Shown: in pieces, positions 1 through 8,096 of the stretch
How the letters are laid out: each line of letters opens with the position of its first letter
Numbering within the stretch: the stretch's first letter is position 1
DNA from: Clostridia bacterium
GTDB lineage: Bacteria > Bacillota > Clostridia > Lachnospirales > Lachnospiraceae
Direction: 5' to 3'
NCBI GenBank assembly: GCA_910576325.1
Contig: CAJTIM010000003.1
Span: 124,001 to 188,000 of the forward strand
DNA: 64,000 bases
Notes under the pieces: generated by a model
The model's database searches: none
Seen by the model: only the letters and a program-made list of their open reading frames with translations
Told to the model about the DNA's origin: nothing
Made by a program: the position numbers and the translations under genes

Positions 1-1340
1 GTCTTGTGGCTCATGGTGATATAAAGGTAGGTCTGGGTGACGGTGGTTTCCGTTTCCACGATATTCCCGTGACCGTCATCGCTCTCGGTTATCTGGGTTT
101 CGGTCTTGCTCTCGGTACGGAAGCTGATTTCGTTCATCTCCCAGAAGATGTCCTTTAGGAGCTGCTTCTTGTTATCGTCCATTGTGGCGACTTCCTGTGG
201 GTTGTCTGGGTCGGTGGTGGTCTTGACGGAGTACACCGCAAGCACCTCTTTCCAGACGGCACGGCTTCCAGACATCTCCAGTACATTGTGGGAAGTGCCG
301 TTTATGATTTCATCAAGGCGGCTGTCGTAGTCGGCATTGATTTCACGGACTACGGTCTGCATGGTCATACCGTTTCCAGAGTCCTCGCCCGAAAAGAAGA
401 TGCCGAACACCGAGCCGACAAGCAGCCCGATTAGGCAGATAATGAGTATCACAGCAACGGCAATCCACCCGCCTGCCATGATAGCCGCTATCAGAGCCTT
501 TGTGCCTGCGATAATCGCCTTGATTGCCGCAATGGTAGCCTTGACCGCCGCTTTAATGGCGTGGGCTGTCGCCTTGGCGGTGGCTTTTGCCGCCTGCGCC
601 GCTTTCTGGGCGGTTTTCACGGAAGTCTTTGCCGCTGCTTTTGTTGCTTTGGCGGTCTGCTCGGTGGTCTTAATCGCTGCCTTAGAGGTGGTCTGGGCGG
701 TCTTGATGCCTTTCTCCGCAGTTTTGACCGTACTCTTTGTGGCAGCTTTGACGGCTTCTTTTGATTTTACCGCACCTTGGGCAGCGGCTCTGGCGGCTTC
801 TCTCGTTTTTACCGTGCCTTGGGCGGTGGATTTTACCGTCTTTTCGGCATTTCGGGCGGTGGTCTTGATGGTCTGCTTTCCCTGCTGCCTTGTCTTGATA
901 AAGCGGCTCTTTGCTTTCTCGCCTGCATTTGCGGGGGTATCGGGGGCAGGAGAACGGCTCGCCGCCCCGTGACGGGGCTGTGAGCCGTTCCGTTCTGCAG
1001 CAGCCTGTGCTTTCTGTTTCTCTGCGGTTTTTACCGCCCTTTTTCCCTTAAAGTCCTCCACCTTGTCCTTTGCCTTGATGATGTTCTCCTTGGTGGTCTG
1101 GACGGATTTCTGCCCCTGCCTGTTGAGCTGGTGTGCGCCCTCGCCTGCAATCCGCTCCGAAGCATAGGAAACCTTGTCGGCGGCGTACTCGGTGGCAGAG
1201 CTTTCCTCCGCATAATAACCCTGCTCCGCCTTTTCCTTGGTCTTGGCATAGGCGGCTTTCATGCGCTCCGAAGCGACAGCCGCCTTGTCGATAGCCTTGA
1301 TTGTGCCTTTGACCGCATCTCTGGTCTTAATCTTCGCCAT
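1..1340 (-). CDS. CD1108-type mobile element protein, membrane-anchored, C-terminus outside window
   Basis: Starts MAKIKTRDAVKG at 1340 behind GGAGGCTCCAT and runs off the left edge. About the first 300 residues are very rich in Lys, Ala and Thr, with many short AVK/TAEKT-like repeats. One hydrophobic segment follows at roughly residues 300-325 (WIAVAVILIICLIGLLVG), then an outside domain begins. In this ICE family the protein normally ends in an NlpC/P60 or lysozyme-like cell-wall hydrolase that opens the wall for the transfer channel (VirB1-like role); that part is not in the window, so the enzyme activity is inferred from family and position. It is the last gene seen of the transfer operon, 53 bases after the sortase. 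Confidence 0.8.
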   Translation of the reverse strand, partial: MAKIKTRDAVKGTIKAIDKAAVASERMKAAYAKTKEKAEQGYYAEESSATEYAADKVSYASERIAGEGAHQLNRQGQKSVQTTKENIIKAKDKVEDFKGKRAVKTAEKQKAQAAAERNGSQPRHGAASRSPAPDTPANAGEKAKSRFIKTRQQGKQTIKTTARNAEKTVKSTAQGTVKTREAARAAAQGAVKSKEAVKAATKSTVKTAEKGIKTAQTTSKAAIKTTEQTAKATKAAAKTSVKTAQKAAQAAKATAKATAHAIKAAVKATIAAIKAIIAGTKALIAAIMAGGWIAVAVILIICLIGLLVGSVFGIFFSGEDSGNGMTMQTVVREINADYDSRLDEIINGTSHNVLEMSGSRAVWKEVLAVYSVKTTTDPDNPQEVATMDDNKKQLLKDIFWEMNEISFRTESKTETQITESDDGHGNIVETETTVTQTYLYITMSHK

Positions 1341-1393
1341 ATGGAGCCTCCTTTCCGAAGATACGCTGTATCCTCTGGGATTTGGCGGTCAAA

Positions 1394-2179
1394 TCAGTCC
1401 ACCTTTTTCGCCACCACCACAAGCCTGCCATTCTGGGCAGAGTATTCGCAGGTGGAGAGGGTGATGAGCCTGTCGCCGTACTCGGCGGTCACGCCCGTAT
1501 CATAGAGGGCAAGTTCTTTACATTTCTCCACATAGGCGTTAAACTCGTCCTCGTTTTCCGCATTGACAAAATCATAGTAGCGGTAGCCCTCCGCACTGTA
1601 CGCCACGGTCTTGAATACGGCGATGATTTCATATTCGCCCTGCTTCGTGAGGGTGTCGAACTGGATGGTCTTGTGTTCTTCGTAAAACTCCTTTTCCTTG
1701 TAGCTCTCCAACGCCCCGAACATTTTGCCGCCCTTGATGTGGTGTCCGTAGATAACCAGATTATCGCTTGCGGCAATGTCGCAGTCCTCCTGCACATAGG
1801 GCGTACCTAAATCGCTGTACTCCTTTTCAAAGTTGCGCTTGAGGTAGAAGTTTGGATTGTTCTTACTCTGCATGACGGGGTAGTTGATGGTCGTGCCGTC
1901 AATGGCAATCCACCCTATCAAGTCCTCGTTCTGCAAGAACAGCTCGTTGTATCTCGCCAGAACGTCCTCGCCCTCGCTCACGGGTTCATCCGTGGGAACC
2001 GGCTCGGATTCGGGAGCCTGCTCCACTATCTGGGCAAGCTGCTTGAAGTTCTCTGCCTGCTCGTCCACCTGTGCATCGTGGTGGGAGATGCGGAAGATAC
2101 AGAAAGCCGCCGCACCTAAAAGGCAGACGGCGGCAGCGATGCAGATAACAGACTGGTGCTTTTTCAGATATTCTTTCAT
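1394..2179 (-). CDS. srtB: Class B sortase
   Basis: A 261-residue membrane-anchored transpeptidase that links surface proteins to peptidoglycan. Start MKEYLKKHQ at 2179 is chosen because GAAAGGA lies upstream; a longer reading from 2212 has no site. It has an N-terminal membrane segment (about residues 10-30), the catalytic His in LVIYGHHI, the catalytic Cys in TLSTCEY, and the Arg in NGRLVVVAK. The likely substrate is the large adhesin at 41901-46043, which ends in a TPKTG sorting signal, although the two genes are 40 kb apart. A sortase between the methylase and the CD1108-type gene is typical of this ICE family. Confidence 0.92.
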   Translation of the reverse strand: MKEYLKKHQSVICIAAAVCLLGAAAFCIFRISHHDAQVDEQAENFKQLAQIVEQAPESEPVPTDEPVSEGEDVLARYNELFLQNEDLIGWIAIDGTTINYPVMQSKNNPNFYLKRNFEKEYSDLGTPYVQEDCDIAASDNLVIYGHHIKGGKMFGALESYKEKEFYEEHKTIQFDTLTKQGEYEIIAVFKTVAYSAEGYRYYDFVNAENEDEFNAYVEKCKELALYDTGVTAEYGDRLITLSTCEYSAQNGRLVVVAKKVD

Positions 2180-2233
2180 AGGCTTTTCTTTTCCTTTCTC
2201 GTCTAAAATCAACTTGGCTTCATTTCGTTTGGT

Positions 2234-2638
2234 TTACCTTGTGTGGTCGGTGTGCTGCTTTGGAGCGGGTAACTCCCTGCAATATTCGGGATACCTCACC
2301 TTGATGCCCTCCATGAAGTAGGGGGCGAACTCGCAGCAGAATAATTCCTCTGGTGTGGAATACCTCTCACGCCCGTCCTCTGCGTAACCGTTCCAGAGGT
2401 TGAAAGCAAGGTGGCAGACCTTGACCGTGCCGCTTGTCTGCCATCCGCTGTGCATCCCCTCTGGCACGATGCAGTCCGTCTTGAAGTCGAACATGGTATT
2501 GATGTTCTTCCTTGTTTCCTCCGCAATCCCCATCACATAAAAAAACGCCCTGTGGTAGCAGTCGTTTACCCTGCATTTCATCATGTTCTCCAGAAAGAAA
2601 TCACGGTGAGCCGTGCTGCGAAATCTAATATCCGCCAT
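2234..2638 (-). CDS. DUF6075-like conserved ICE protein
   Basis: A 134-residue protein starting MADIRFRSTAHRDFF behind AAGGAGGATTTT, so the start at 2638 is firm; it overlaps the end of the upstream methylase by 14 bases, suggesting coupled translation. It is soluble, with no signal or membrane segment, and has several Cys, Trp and Tyr residues. I recognise it as a small protein often found in Gram-positive mobile elements, tentatively DUF6075, with no known function. Position suggests an accessory role rather than a channel part. Confidence 0.7.
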   Translation of the reverse strand: MADIRFRSTAHRDFFLENMMKCRVNDCYHRAFFYVMGIAEETRKNINTMFDFKTDCIVPEGMHSGWQTSGTVKVCHLAFNLWNGYAEDGRERYSTPEELFCCEFAPYFMEGIKVRYPEYCRELPAPKQHTDHTR

Positions 2639-3437
2639 AAAATCCTCCTTTCCTAAAGCCCTGCTTTGGGGCATCGTGGGATGCCCGCAGGGTATTTTCA
2701 TTGCTCCGATACAGAAAATCTGCCTCCGTCTCCTTTTTCAGCCGTGGCAGGATAATGTCCTGCACATAGGAAACATTGTTCTCGGCGGCGATAAAATCCC
2801 GCCCGTTCTTAATGCACTGGACGATTTCGCTCCCAGAGCCTGCAAAGGGGATTACCACCAAGCCGCCCGCATCGCTGCTTGCCCGTATCATCCGCTCCGC
2901 CAGCTTCTCTGGCTTCTGGGTGGGGTGGCTGGTGGCTTCCTTGTAGTTTGGCATCACCCTCGGCACCTCCCAGACATTGCCGCAGGACTTCCCCTTGGGG
3001 TTCTTCCTCTTGTCCTTTTCTCCGCCCTTGTCGTAGGGGATGCGGACGGCATCCACATGGATTTCATGCAGGGGCTTACTGTAAAACCACAAAAAATCTG
3101 CTTCGTCACGGTAGGCGGCTTTGGCAGGGCGCCCCGTCCTGTAATTCCAGACAATCAGATTCCGCTTTATCCAGTCGAACTTATCCAGTACCTCCACGGA
3201 GAGCTTATCTATCATCTGGCTGCTCCCCCAACAGTAGAACGCCCCCGTAGGCTTTAGGATGCGGTGGCATTCCCGCACCCACTCCATGCACCACGCCAGA
3301 TACTGCGGCACGGACTGGAACACGAAGTCAAATTCCCCTTTCATGCGGTAGTAGGGCGGGTCGGCAATGACTATCTCCGATGGCAGCTCCTTTAACACCT
3401 CCACGCAGTCCATCGGGTAAATACGGTTTTTCTCCAA
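2625..3437 (-). CDS. Beta-class DNA adenine/cytosine-N4 methyltransferase
   Basis: A 270-residue site-specific DNA methyltransferase. The catalytic motif IV DPPY is near residue 30 and the SAM-binding FAGSGSE motif comes late, near residue 205; this order marks the beta class. Probably starts at a TTG at 3437 (MEKNRIYP) with GGGAG correctly spaced; a GTG at 3443 is too close to the site. No restriction enzyme gene is next to it, so it is an orphan methylase, as in many ICEs, where it likely protects incoming or newly made DNA against host restriction. It follows VirB4 by 12 bases in the operon. Confidence 0.88.
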   Translation of the reverse strand: MEKNRIYPMDCVEVLKELPSEIVIADPPYYRMKGEFDFVFQSVPQYLAWCMEWVRECHRILKPTGAFYCWGSSQMIDKLSVEVLDKFDWIKRNLIVWNYRTGRPAKAAYRDEADFLWFYSKPLHEIHVDAVRIPYDKGGEKDKRKNPKGKSCGNVWEVPRVMPNYKEATSHPTQKPEKLAERMIRASSDAGGLVVIPFAGSGSEIVQCIKNGRDFIAAENNVSYVQDIILPRLKKETEADFLYRSNENTLRASHDAPKQGFRKGGFYGGY

Positions 3438-3449
3438 AATCACTCCCTT

Positions 3450-5783
3450 TTAGACCTCCCCGAATTTCGTTGTCATCAGCTTATACAGCTCCGTATTGCG
3501 GGGGAACTTGTTGACGAACGGCACGAGGGAGCTGCCTACTTTCAAAAGCCCCTGTCCTGCCCCCACATTGGTGATATAGCTCATCTGCAAGTCGGAGATG
3601 TTAAGGAGCTTTGCAAGCTCGATACGGTCTGTAGATGCTTGGTTGAGCATAATGATAAACTCGCTGTTGGCAAGCATCGTCCTCGCCGTGTGGCTCTGCA
3701 AGAGGTCGTCAACATTCTGGGTGATGCCCGTACAGTACGCCCCATACTTACGCACACGCTTCCAGAGGGTAAAGAGGAAGTTTGCGGAATACTCATGCTG
3801 AAAGAGCAGGTAAATCTCGTCAATAAAGATAAAGGTGTTCCTGCCTTTCGCCCTGTTCTGGGTAATGCGGTTTAGGATACTGTCAAGCACCACGAGCATC
3901 CCGATGGGCTGTAACTGCTTGCCCAAGTCCAGAATGTCATAGCAGATAAGGCGGCTCTTGGTATCCACATTCGTATGCTTGGCGAAAGTGTTGAGAGAGC
4001 CGTCCGTGAAAAGCTCAATGGCAAGGGCGATTTCCTGTGCCTCTGGCTCGTTCTGTTTAAGCAGTTCCTCACGGAAGTCCTGCAAGGTGGGCGGCACGCC
4101 CATATAGTTGCCCTGCTGATAGTGGCGGTACACACTCGCCGTGCAGCGGTCTATGATGGATTTCTGCTTTGCCCCAAGGCTCGCACCGCCGATAAGCTGC
4201 TCGCAGAGGGATAAAATAAACTCTGATTTGAGGATGACGGGGTTTGCCCCATCTCCGTAATCAGAGTTCATATCCATAGCGTTGATGTGGTTGTCGCTGG
4301 TCGCTGAGATGTGGATGACCTCGCCCTGCATGGCTTTCACAAGGGGCGAATATTCTCTCTCTGGGTCTATGATAATCACATCGGCGTTGGGGTCGGTGAG
4401 GATGATGTTCGTCATTTCCTCCTTTGCTGTGAACGACTTGCCCGCACCAGACACGCCGAGGATAAAGGAATTGCCGTTCAATAGGTGGCGGCGGTTGGCG
4501 ATTATCATGTTCTTGGAGATAACATTCTGCCCGTAATACACGCCGTTCTCATGGTAGATTTCCTGCACCCTAAAGGGAATGAACACCGCAAGGCTCTCCG
4601 TGGTGAGGGTGCGGAAAGCGTCAATCTTCCTCACGCCAAAAGGCAGGGCGGTGTTCAGACCGTCCATCTGCTGAAATTTCAGCACGGCGAACTGGCAGAG
4701 GTGCTTCCTCGCCGTGGTGAGCAGGGCTTCCGTGTCATTGTCGAGCTGCTCCTTGCTCTCCGCCGTATGCACCATCGTGAGGACGGCAAACATCATCCTC
4801 TGGTCACGGGTGGTCAAATCGTCCAGAAATTCCTTGCTTTCCTTTCGCTGCTGCTCCAAGTCATAGGGGATGACGGCGGAAAAGTTGTTGTTCTGGTTCT
4901 GCTTCCTCTGCCAGTTGGTGATATTGGTTTCCACACCGAGCAGGCGGTTTTCCACTTCCCGCACGGCTTCGTCCGTAGGGACGGGTACGACATCCACGGA
5001 GAGCATCATGTTACGGTTAAGCTCGCAAAGCTCCGCCACCATGCTGTCCTTGATATAGGCAGCGTATTCTCTGAGGAATATCACACGCCCATACCTGTCG
5101 CCAATCTTGAAATAGTCCTTTTCAAACTCAAAGGTATCGGGGCAGATGAAGTCCTTGAAGTCGTGACCTTTCCGCATGGTCTGGGAGAGGTCGAAGCGGA
5201 ATGCCGTTTCCTCTCCCGTGCGGTAGAAGTCGTGGAAGATGCGGAGCTTTTCTTCCGCATCAAGCTCCGTGCATTTTGAGCCGAGCCGTGAGAAGTGGGC
5301 GATAAGGTCAGCACCCACACGGGCAAAATAATTCCTCGCTTCCTCGATATTCTTCTTGCAGACGGATACGGTCACATACTTATCCTGCACGATGGAATTT
5401 GCCCCTGTCGCCTTGTCGAGCAGCATCTTGTTGTACTCCCTGCGGTACTTATCCAATCCGTCATCCGCCATAGGGATAAGGATGGTCTGCTCAAAATCCG
5501 CCTTGTTCAAGCGGCGGTTGTTGATGGTGATTTTCGTGGTCGCTCCGCTGTCGAGGGAATTGAGCAGCTCCGAGTATTCAAGGAACATGGCTTCCTTGTC
5601 TTCACGGCTCGCCACGGCATAGTTGATGTCCTCAAACTTGAATGTTTTTGCGTACTTGTTCCTGCCCACGAGGAAAATGCCGTCCTCCCAGATGGTCTTG
5701 ATGGGGATGACCGCCTGCACCGATTTCGGCACAATAAATTTCTCCTTGTCCTGCTTGAACAGGTTTTTAAGCGTCTTTAACAT
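3450..5783 (-). CDS. virB4: VirB4-like conjugation ATPase
   Basis: A 777-residue ATPase that powers assembly and substrate transfer in the type IV secretion channel at the membrane. Walker A GVSGAGKS is near residue 447 and Walker B FIFIDEIYLLF near residue 655, the usual C-terminal placing; the N-terminal half is the CagE/TrbE-like region. Length is normal and no break is seen. The start at 5783 has AAGGAGG and overlaps the end of PrgI by 17 bases, so the two are probably translated together, as is usual for PrgI-VirB4 pairs. Confidence 0.96.
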   Translation of the reverse strand: MLKTLKNLFKQDKEKFIVPKSVQAVIPIKTIWEDGIFLVGRNKYAKTFKFEDINYAVASREDKEAMFLEYSELLNSLDSGATTKITINNRRLNKADFEQTILIPMADDGLDKYRREYNKMLLDKATGANSIVQDKYVTVSVCKKNIEEARNYFARVGADLIAHFSRLGSKCTELDAEEKLRIFHDFYRTGEETAFRFDLSQTMRKGHDFKDFICPDTFEFEKDYFKIGDRYGRVIFLREYAAYIKDSMVAELCELNRNMMLSVDVVPVPTDEAVREVENRLLGVETNITNWQRKQNQNNNFSAVIPYDLEQQRKESKEFLDDLTTRDQRMMFAVLTMVHTAESKEQLDNDTEALLTTARKHLCQFAVLKFQQMDGLNTALPFGVRKIDAFRTLTTESLAVFIPFRVQEIYHENGVYYGQNVISKNMIIANRRHLLNGNSFILGVSGAGKSFTAKEEMTNIILTDPNADVIIIDPEREYSPLVKAMQGEVIHISATSDNHINAMDMNSDYGDGANPVILKSEFILSLCEQLIGGASLGAKQKSIIDRCTASVYRHYQQGNYMGVPPTLQDFREELLKQNEPEAQEIALAIELFTDGSLNTFAKHTNVDTKSRLICYDILDLGKQLQPIGMLVVLDSILNRITQNRAKGRNTFIFIDEIYLLFQHEYSANFLFTLWKRVRKYGAYCTGITQNVDDLLQSHTARTMLANSEFIIMLNQASTDRIELAKLLNISDLQMSYITNVGAGQGLLKVGSSLVPFVNKFPRNTELYKLMTTKFGEV

Positions 5784-6228
5784 GGTCTACCTCCTTACGC
5801 TTCTTTGATTTCTTGGAATGCTTTGGCTTTTTCGCCTTTGCTTTCGCCGCCTTTTGTTTCTGCTTTTTCTGCACGGCGGGCAAGCCCTTTTCGTGGGCTT
5901 CAAGGGTCGGCTTCATGGCTTCGTAGTAGAGATTGTCTGGGGAAAACAAAATCTTCTTGGGCATCAGAAATTCCGATTTTATCCACGCCCAGACGAACTG
6001 CTCCGCTGTCATGCCGTTGTACTTGATAAAGCCCATCATGGCAAAGGGGGAAGCACCCAGAATACACATCCAGCTTAGGGTTTCCGTCCCGAACTGCGGG
6101 CGGAGCAGGAAATACAAGCCCACCGCCACGCCGCAGGCAAGGACGGAAAAAATGAACTGCCGCATCGACAGCCCGAAAAACATACTCTCCGTGTAGTTGC
6201 GGATTTCCTTATTTATCTTGACTTCCAA
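5767..6228 (-). CDS. PrgI family conjugation membrane protein (VirB3-like)
   Basis: A 153-residue inner-channel protein. The N-terminus (MEVKINKEIRNYTESMFFGLS) is the PrgI signature; two membrane segments lie at about residues 25-45 and 50-68, followed by a Lys-rich cytoplasmic tail with repeated KKxKxKxAK. The start is a TTG at 6228 behind GGAGGTGAGAACGA. It precedes and overlaps VirB4, which it docks at the membrane in related systems. Confidence 0.9.
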   Translation of the reverse strand: MEVKINKEIRNYTESMFFGLSMRQFIFSVLACGVAVGLYFLLRPQFGTETLSWMCILGASPFAMMGFIKYNGMTAEQFVWAWIKSEFLMPKKILFSPDNLYYEAMKPTLEAHEKGLPAVQKKQKQKAAKAKAKKPKHSKKSKKRKEVDHVKDA

Positions 6229-6242
6229 TCGTTCTCACCTCC

Positions 6243-6545
6243 TTACCGCTCCCTGTCCTCATGCCTGCGGGCAGGGGGCTGTTTCTGCGTTTCCCTCTGC
6301 GGCACAAGGTAGGGCTGTCCGTCACGCTCCTTAACCTGCGTGGGATAGCCCATGACCTTTAATGCTTTTTGCAGGTCGGACACGCTTTCTTTGTCTGGCT
6401 TGCAGACGCCGATTGCCCGATAAATCTGCAAGTCGCCGTACCATTTCTCATTCTGGAAATTGTCTGCCCGAAAGAAAATATCCTCTTTGATTTCTTCAAG
6501 GGGCGTTTCAAATATCCTGCGGTATTCCGCTTCAAAATCATACAT
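6243..6545 (-). CDS. Small conserved ICE protein, unknown function
   Basis: A 100-residue soluble acidic/basic protein beginning MYDFEAEYRRIFETPLEEI with AAGGAGGACAGCT as its ribosome site. No domain recognised. It lies between TrbL and PrgI in the transfer operon, 14 bases from PrgI, a place held by similar small proteins in Tn1549-type elements. The C-terminal 20 residues are Gln/Arg/Pro-rich and probably disordered. Confidence 0.7.
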   Translation of the reverse strand: MYDFEAEYRRIFETPLEEIKEDIFFRADNFQNEKWYGDLQIYRAIGVCKPDKESVSDLQKALKVMGYPTQVKERDGQPYLVPQRETQKQPPARRHEDRER

Positions 6546-6556
6546 AGCTGTCCTCC

Positions 6557-6766
6557 TTACCGCTCCATTGCGTCCTTTCTCTTTGGTGCTTTCTTCTGGG
6601 ACGGGTAGGGGATAAATTCTTCCTCGCCCTTGATAATGCTGAACTCCGCCCGCAGAAACGGGTGTGTTTCCTGCCTCTGGTACTGGCGGATAAAGTCAAC
6701 CGCACTTTCCTTTGTGGCGGTGCTGCCCTGCATTGTCCCGTCCTTGAAAATATAAAACCGTTCCAT
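6557..6766 (-). CDS. Small conserved ICE protein, unknown function
   Basis: A 69-residue protein starting MERFYIFKDGTMQGSTATK behind AAAGGAGGAAGCG. It has no membrane segment; the C-terminus is Lys/Arg-rich. The F-x-IFKDG-x-MQG-ST beginning suggests a small beta-rich fold. It is packed 11 bases from each neighbour in the transfer operon, which supports it being a real gene. Function unknown. Confidence 0.65.
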   Translation of the reverse strand: MERFYIFKDGTMQGSTATKESAVDFIRQYQRQETHPFLRAEFSIIKGEEEFIPYPSQKKAPKRKDAMER

Positions 6767-6777
6767 CGCTTCCTCCT

Positions 6778-7614
6778 TTACAAGCCCATCATTTCACGCA
6801 CAACACGGTCTGCCATCTTGACCGCACCCACAAGGACGAGCATATTAAACACAAGCTCCCCGATATAGCTCCACACCATCGACACCGCCGCTGCATCGGG
6901 ATTGACCGCAGGGGGCGTTGCCGCAAAGAGGGAGAAGATGATGCAGGCAAGCACGATAATCGCTCCCTCCAGACATACGGCGGAGTAGCTCTTGATAAAG
7001 CTCTTTCCCACGCTCTGGCTCGGTGAGCCTGCAAAGGTGGAAAGCGGCACTGGTGCGATGGCGGTGTAGAGGTAGAGCTTGAAAAACCTGCCGTACACCG
7101 ACATAATCATAATGAATGACAGCACTGTGATGAACAGCCCGCCGATGAGCGTCACCGCCCATAGGGGGATGCTCTCGAAAAAGCCGCAGTCCTCCACCGC
7201 CGTCACGATTTCCGAGGGCAGTACCGTCTGCTGTGCCGAGCCGAAGCCTGCGGCGTTCATAATGGTGGAGATTAGCCCCTGCATGATTCTGAACAGAGCC
7301 ATCATCAGCTCCAGCCCGTAAGTCACCGCACCTTTGGCAAGGGCAAAGCGGATAAAGAGCTTTAATGCCTGCTCTGGGCGTTTTACCTCGGCAAAGTTGC
7401 CTGCGGTACGCATCACGCCTACCACAAAGAACAGCACGAGCAGGGCAAGCCCGATAGCCTGCACCGCACCGTGGATGTTGACGATTACATTCCAGATAGT
7501 GCCGCCCTTGAACTGTTCTGGGGACTGGGTTATGAGCTGCCATATCTCCGACAGCTTTTCATTCCATGTGTTAAGGGCGTTCTCTAAATTCTGCACAATC
7601 CAGTTATCTGACAT
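6778..7614 (-). CDS. TrbL/VirB6-like conjugal transfer protein (CD1112 family)
   Basis: A 278-residue polytopic membrane protein of the secretion channel. At least five hydrophobic segments are visible (about residues 50-70, 90-110, 155-185, 215-235 and 255-270). Starts MSDNWIVQNLENALN behind ACGGAGGTGGTCAA. The order Maff2, TrbL, PrgI, VirB4 is that of Tn1549-type transfer operons. A stable hairpin lies between it and Maff2 and may reduce its transcription relative to Maff2. Confidence 0.88.
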   Translation of the reverse strand: MSDNWIVQNLENALNTWNEKLSEIWQLITQSPEQFKGGTIWNVIVNIHGAVQAIGLALLVLFFVVGVMRTAGNFAEVKRPEQALKLFIRFALAKGAVTYGLELMMALFRIMQGLISTIMNAAGFGSAQQTVLPSEIVTAVEDCGFFESIPLWAVTLIGGLFITVLSFIMIMSVYGRFFKLYLYTAIAPVPLSTFAGSPSQSVGKSFIKSYSAVCLEGAIIVLACIIFSLFAATPPAVNPDAAAVSMVWSYIGELVFNMLVLVGAVKMADRVVREMMGL

Positions 7615-7639
7615 TTGACCACCTCCGTTCTTAAAATTG

Positions 7640-7681
7640 GGCGGCGGGGCAAGTTCCGCAAAGCGGATCTGCCCCGCTGCC
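7640..7681 (-). terminator. Hairpin between Maff2 and TrbL genes, possible attenuator
   Basis: A near-perfect 12-bp stem (GGCAGCGGGGCA pairing with TGCCCCGCCGCC, one mismatch) with a small inner hairpin, lying 40 bases after the Maff2 stop. It is followed by CAATTTT rather than a long U-run, so it may only partly terminate, or may protect the Maff2 mRNA end. Confidence 0.55.
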
Positions 7682-7720
7682 TTAGTCTTGTGTCAGTCTT
7701 TCAATGAGCTGTCTTTTCCC

Positions 7721-8083
7721 TTAGCCCGTGATGAGGGTCAGAATCTCCTTGGCAAAGGTAATCACAACGCCGCCTGCAAGGGTGAGGAAGCCGTTCGCCC
7801 TCTGGGAAGGGTCGTGGGATTTAAGGCTCAAGCCCACCTGCACGATGCCAAAGCCAAGCATAATCATTCCGACAGCCCTCACCAGACCGAAAATGAAATC
7901 AGACAGGTTATTGACTACCTGTATCGGGTCGTTGGTGGCAAAGGCGGTCATGGAAGTGCCAAGCACCATCGTGAGGGCAAGCACCGCCACGCAGTAATGG
8001 CGGAAGCCTTTCTTTACCCTGCCCGTCATGGGCAGCTTTGTGGTTGCTTTCTTCTGGGTGTCCTTCTTGTTGAAAAATCTCAT
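7721..8083 (-). CDS. Maff2 family mobile element membrane protein
   Basis: A 120-residue protein with an N-terminal basic stretch, a long hydrophobic signal-like segment with TMTAFA (residues 28-47), and two further membrane segments. I recognise the C-terminal pattern (VGLSLKSHDPSQRANGFLTLAGGVVI) as the Maff2 family, which lies between VirD4 and TrbL in ICEs of this type. Size and layout resemble a VirB2-like pilin precursor, but that role is inference. The ribosome site AAGGAGG and a following hairpin suggest strong expression. Confidence 0.88.
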   Translation of the reverse strand: MRFFNKKDTQKKATTKLPMTGRVKKGFRHYCVAVLALTMVLGTSMTAFATNDPIQVVNNLSDFIFGLVRAVGMIMLGFGIVQVGLSLKSHDPSQRANGFLTLAGGVVITFAKEILTLITG

Positions 8084-8096
8084 AGTGTAATCCTCC

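Noticed and set aside
337..972. A 211-codon plus-strand frame rich in Ala, Val and Phe
   Set aside because: It is the complement of the Lys/Ala-rich repeats of the CD1108-type gene; no ribosome site and no domain.
2625..3437. A complete restriction-modification system around the methylase
   Set aside because: No endonuclease-like gene lies next to it; neighbours are VirB4 and a small ICE protein.
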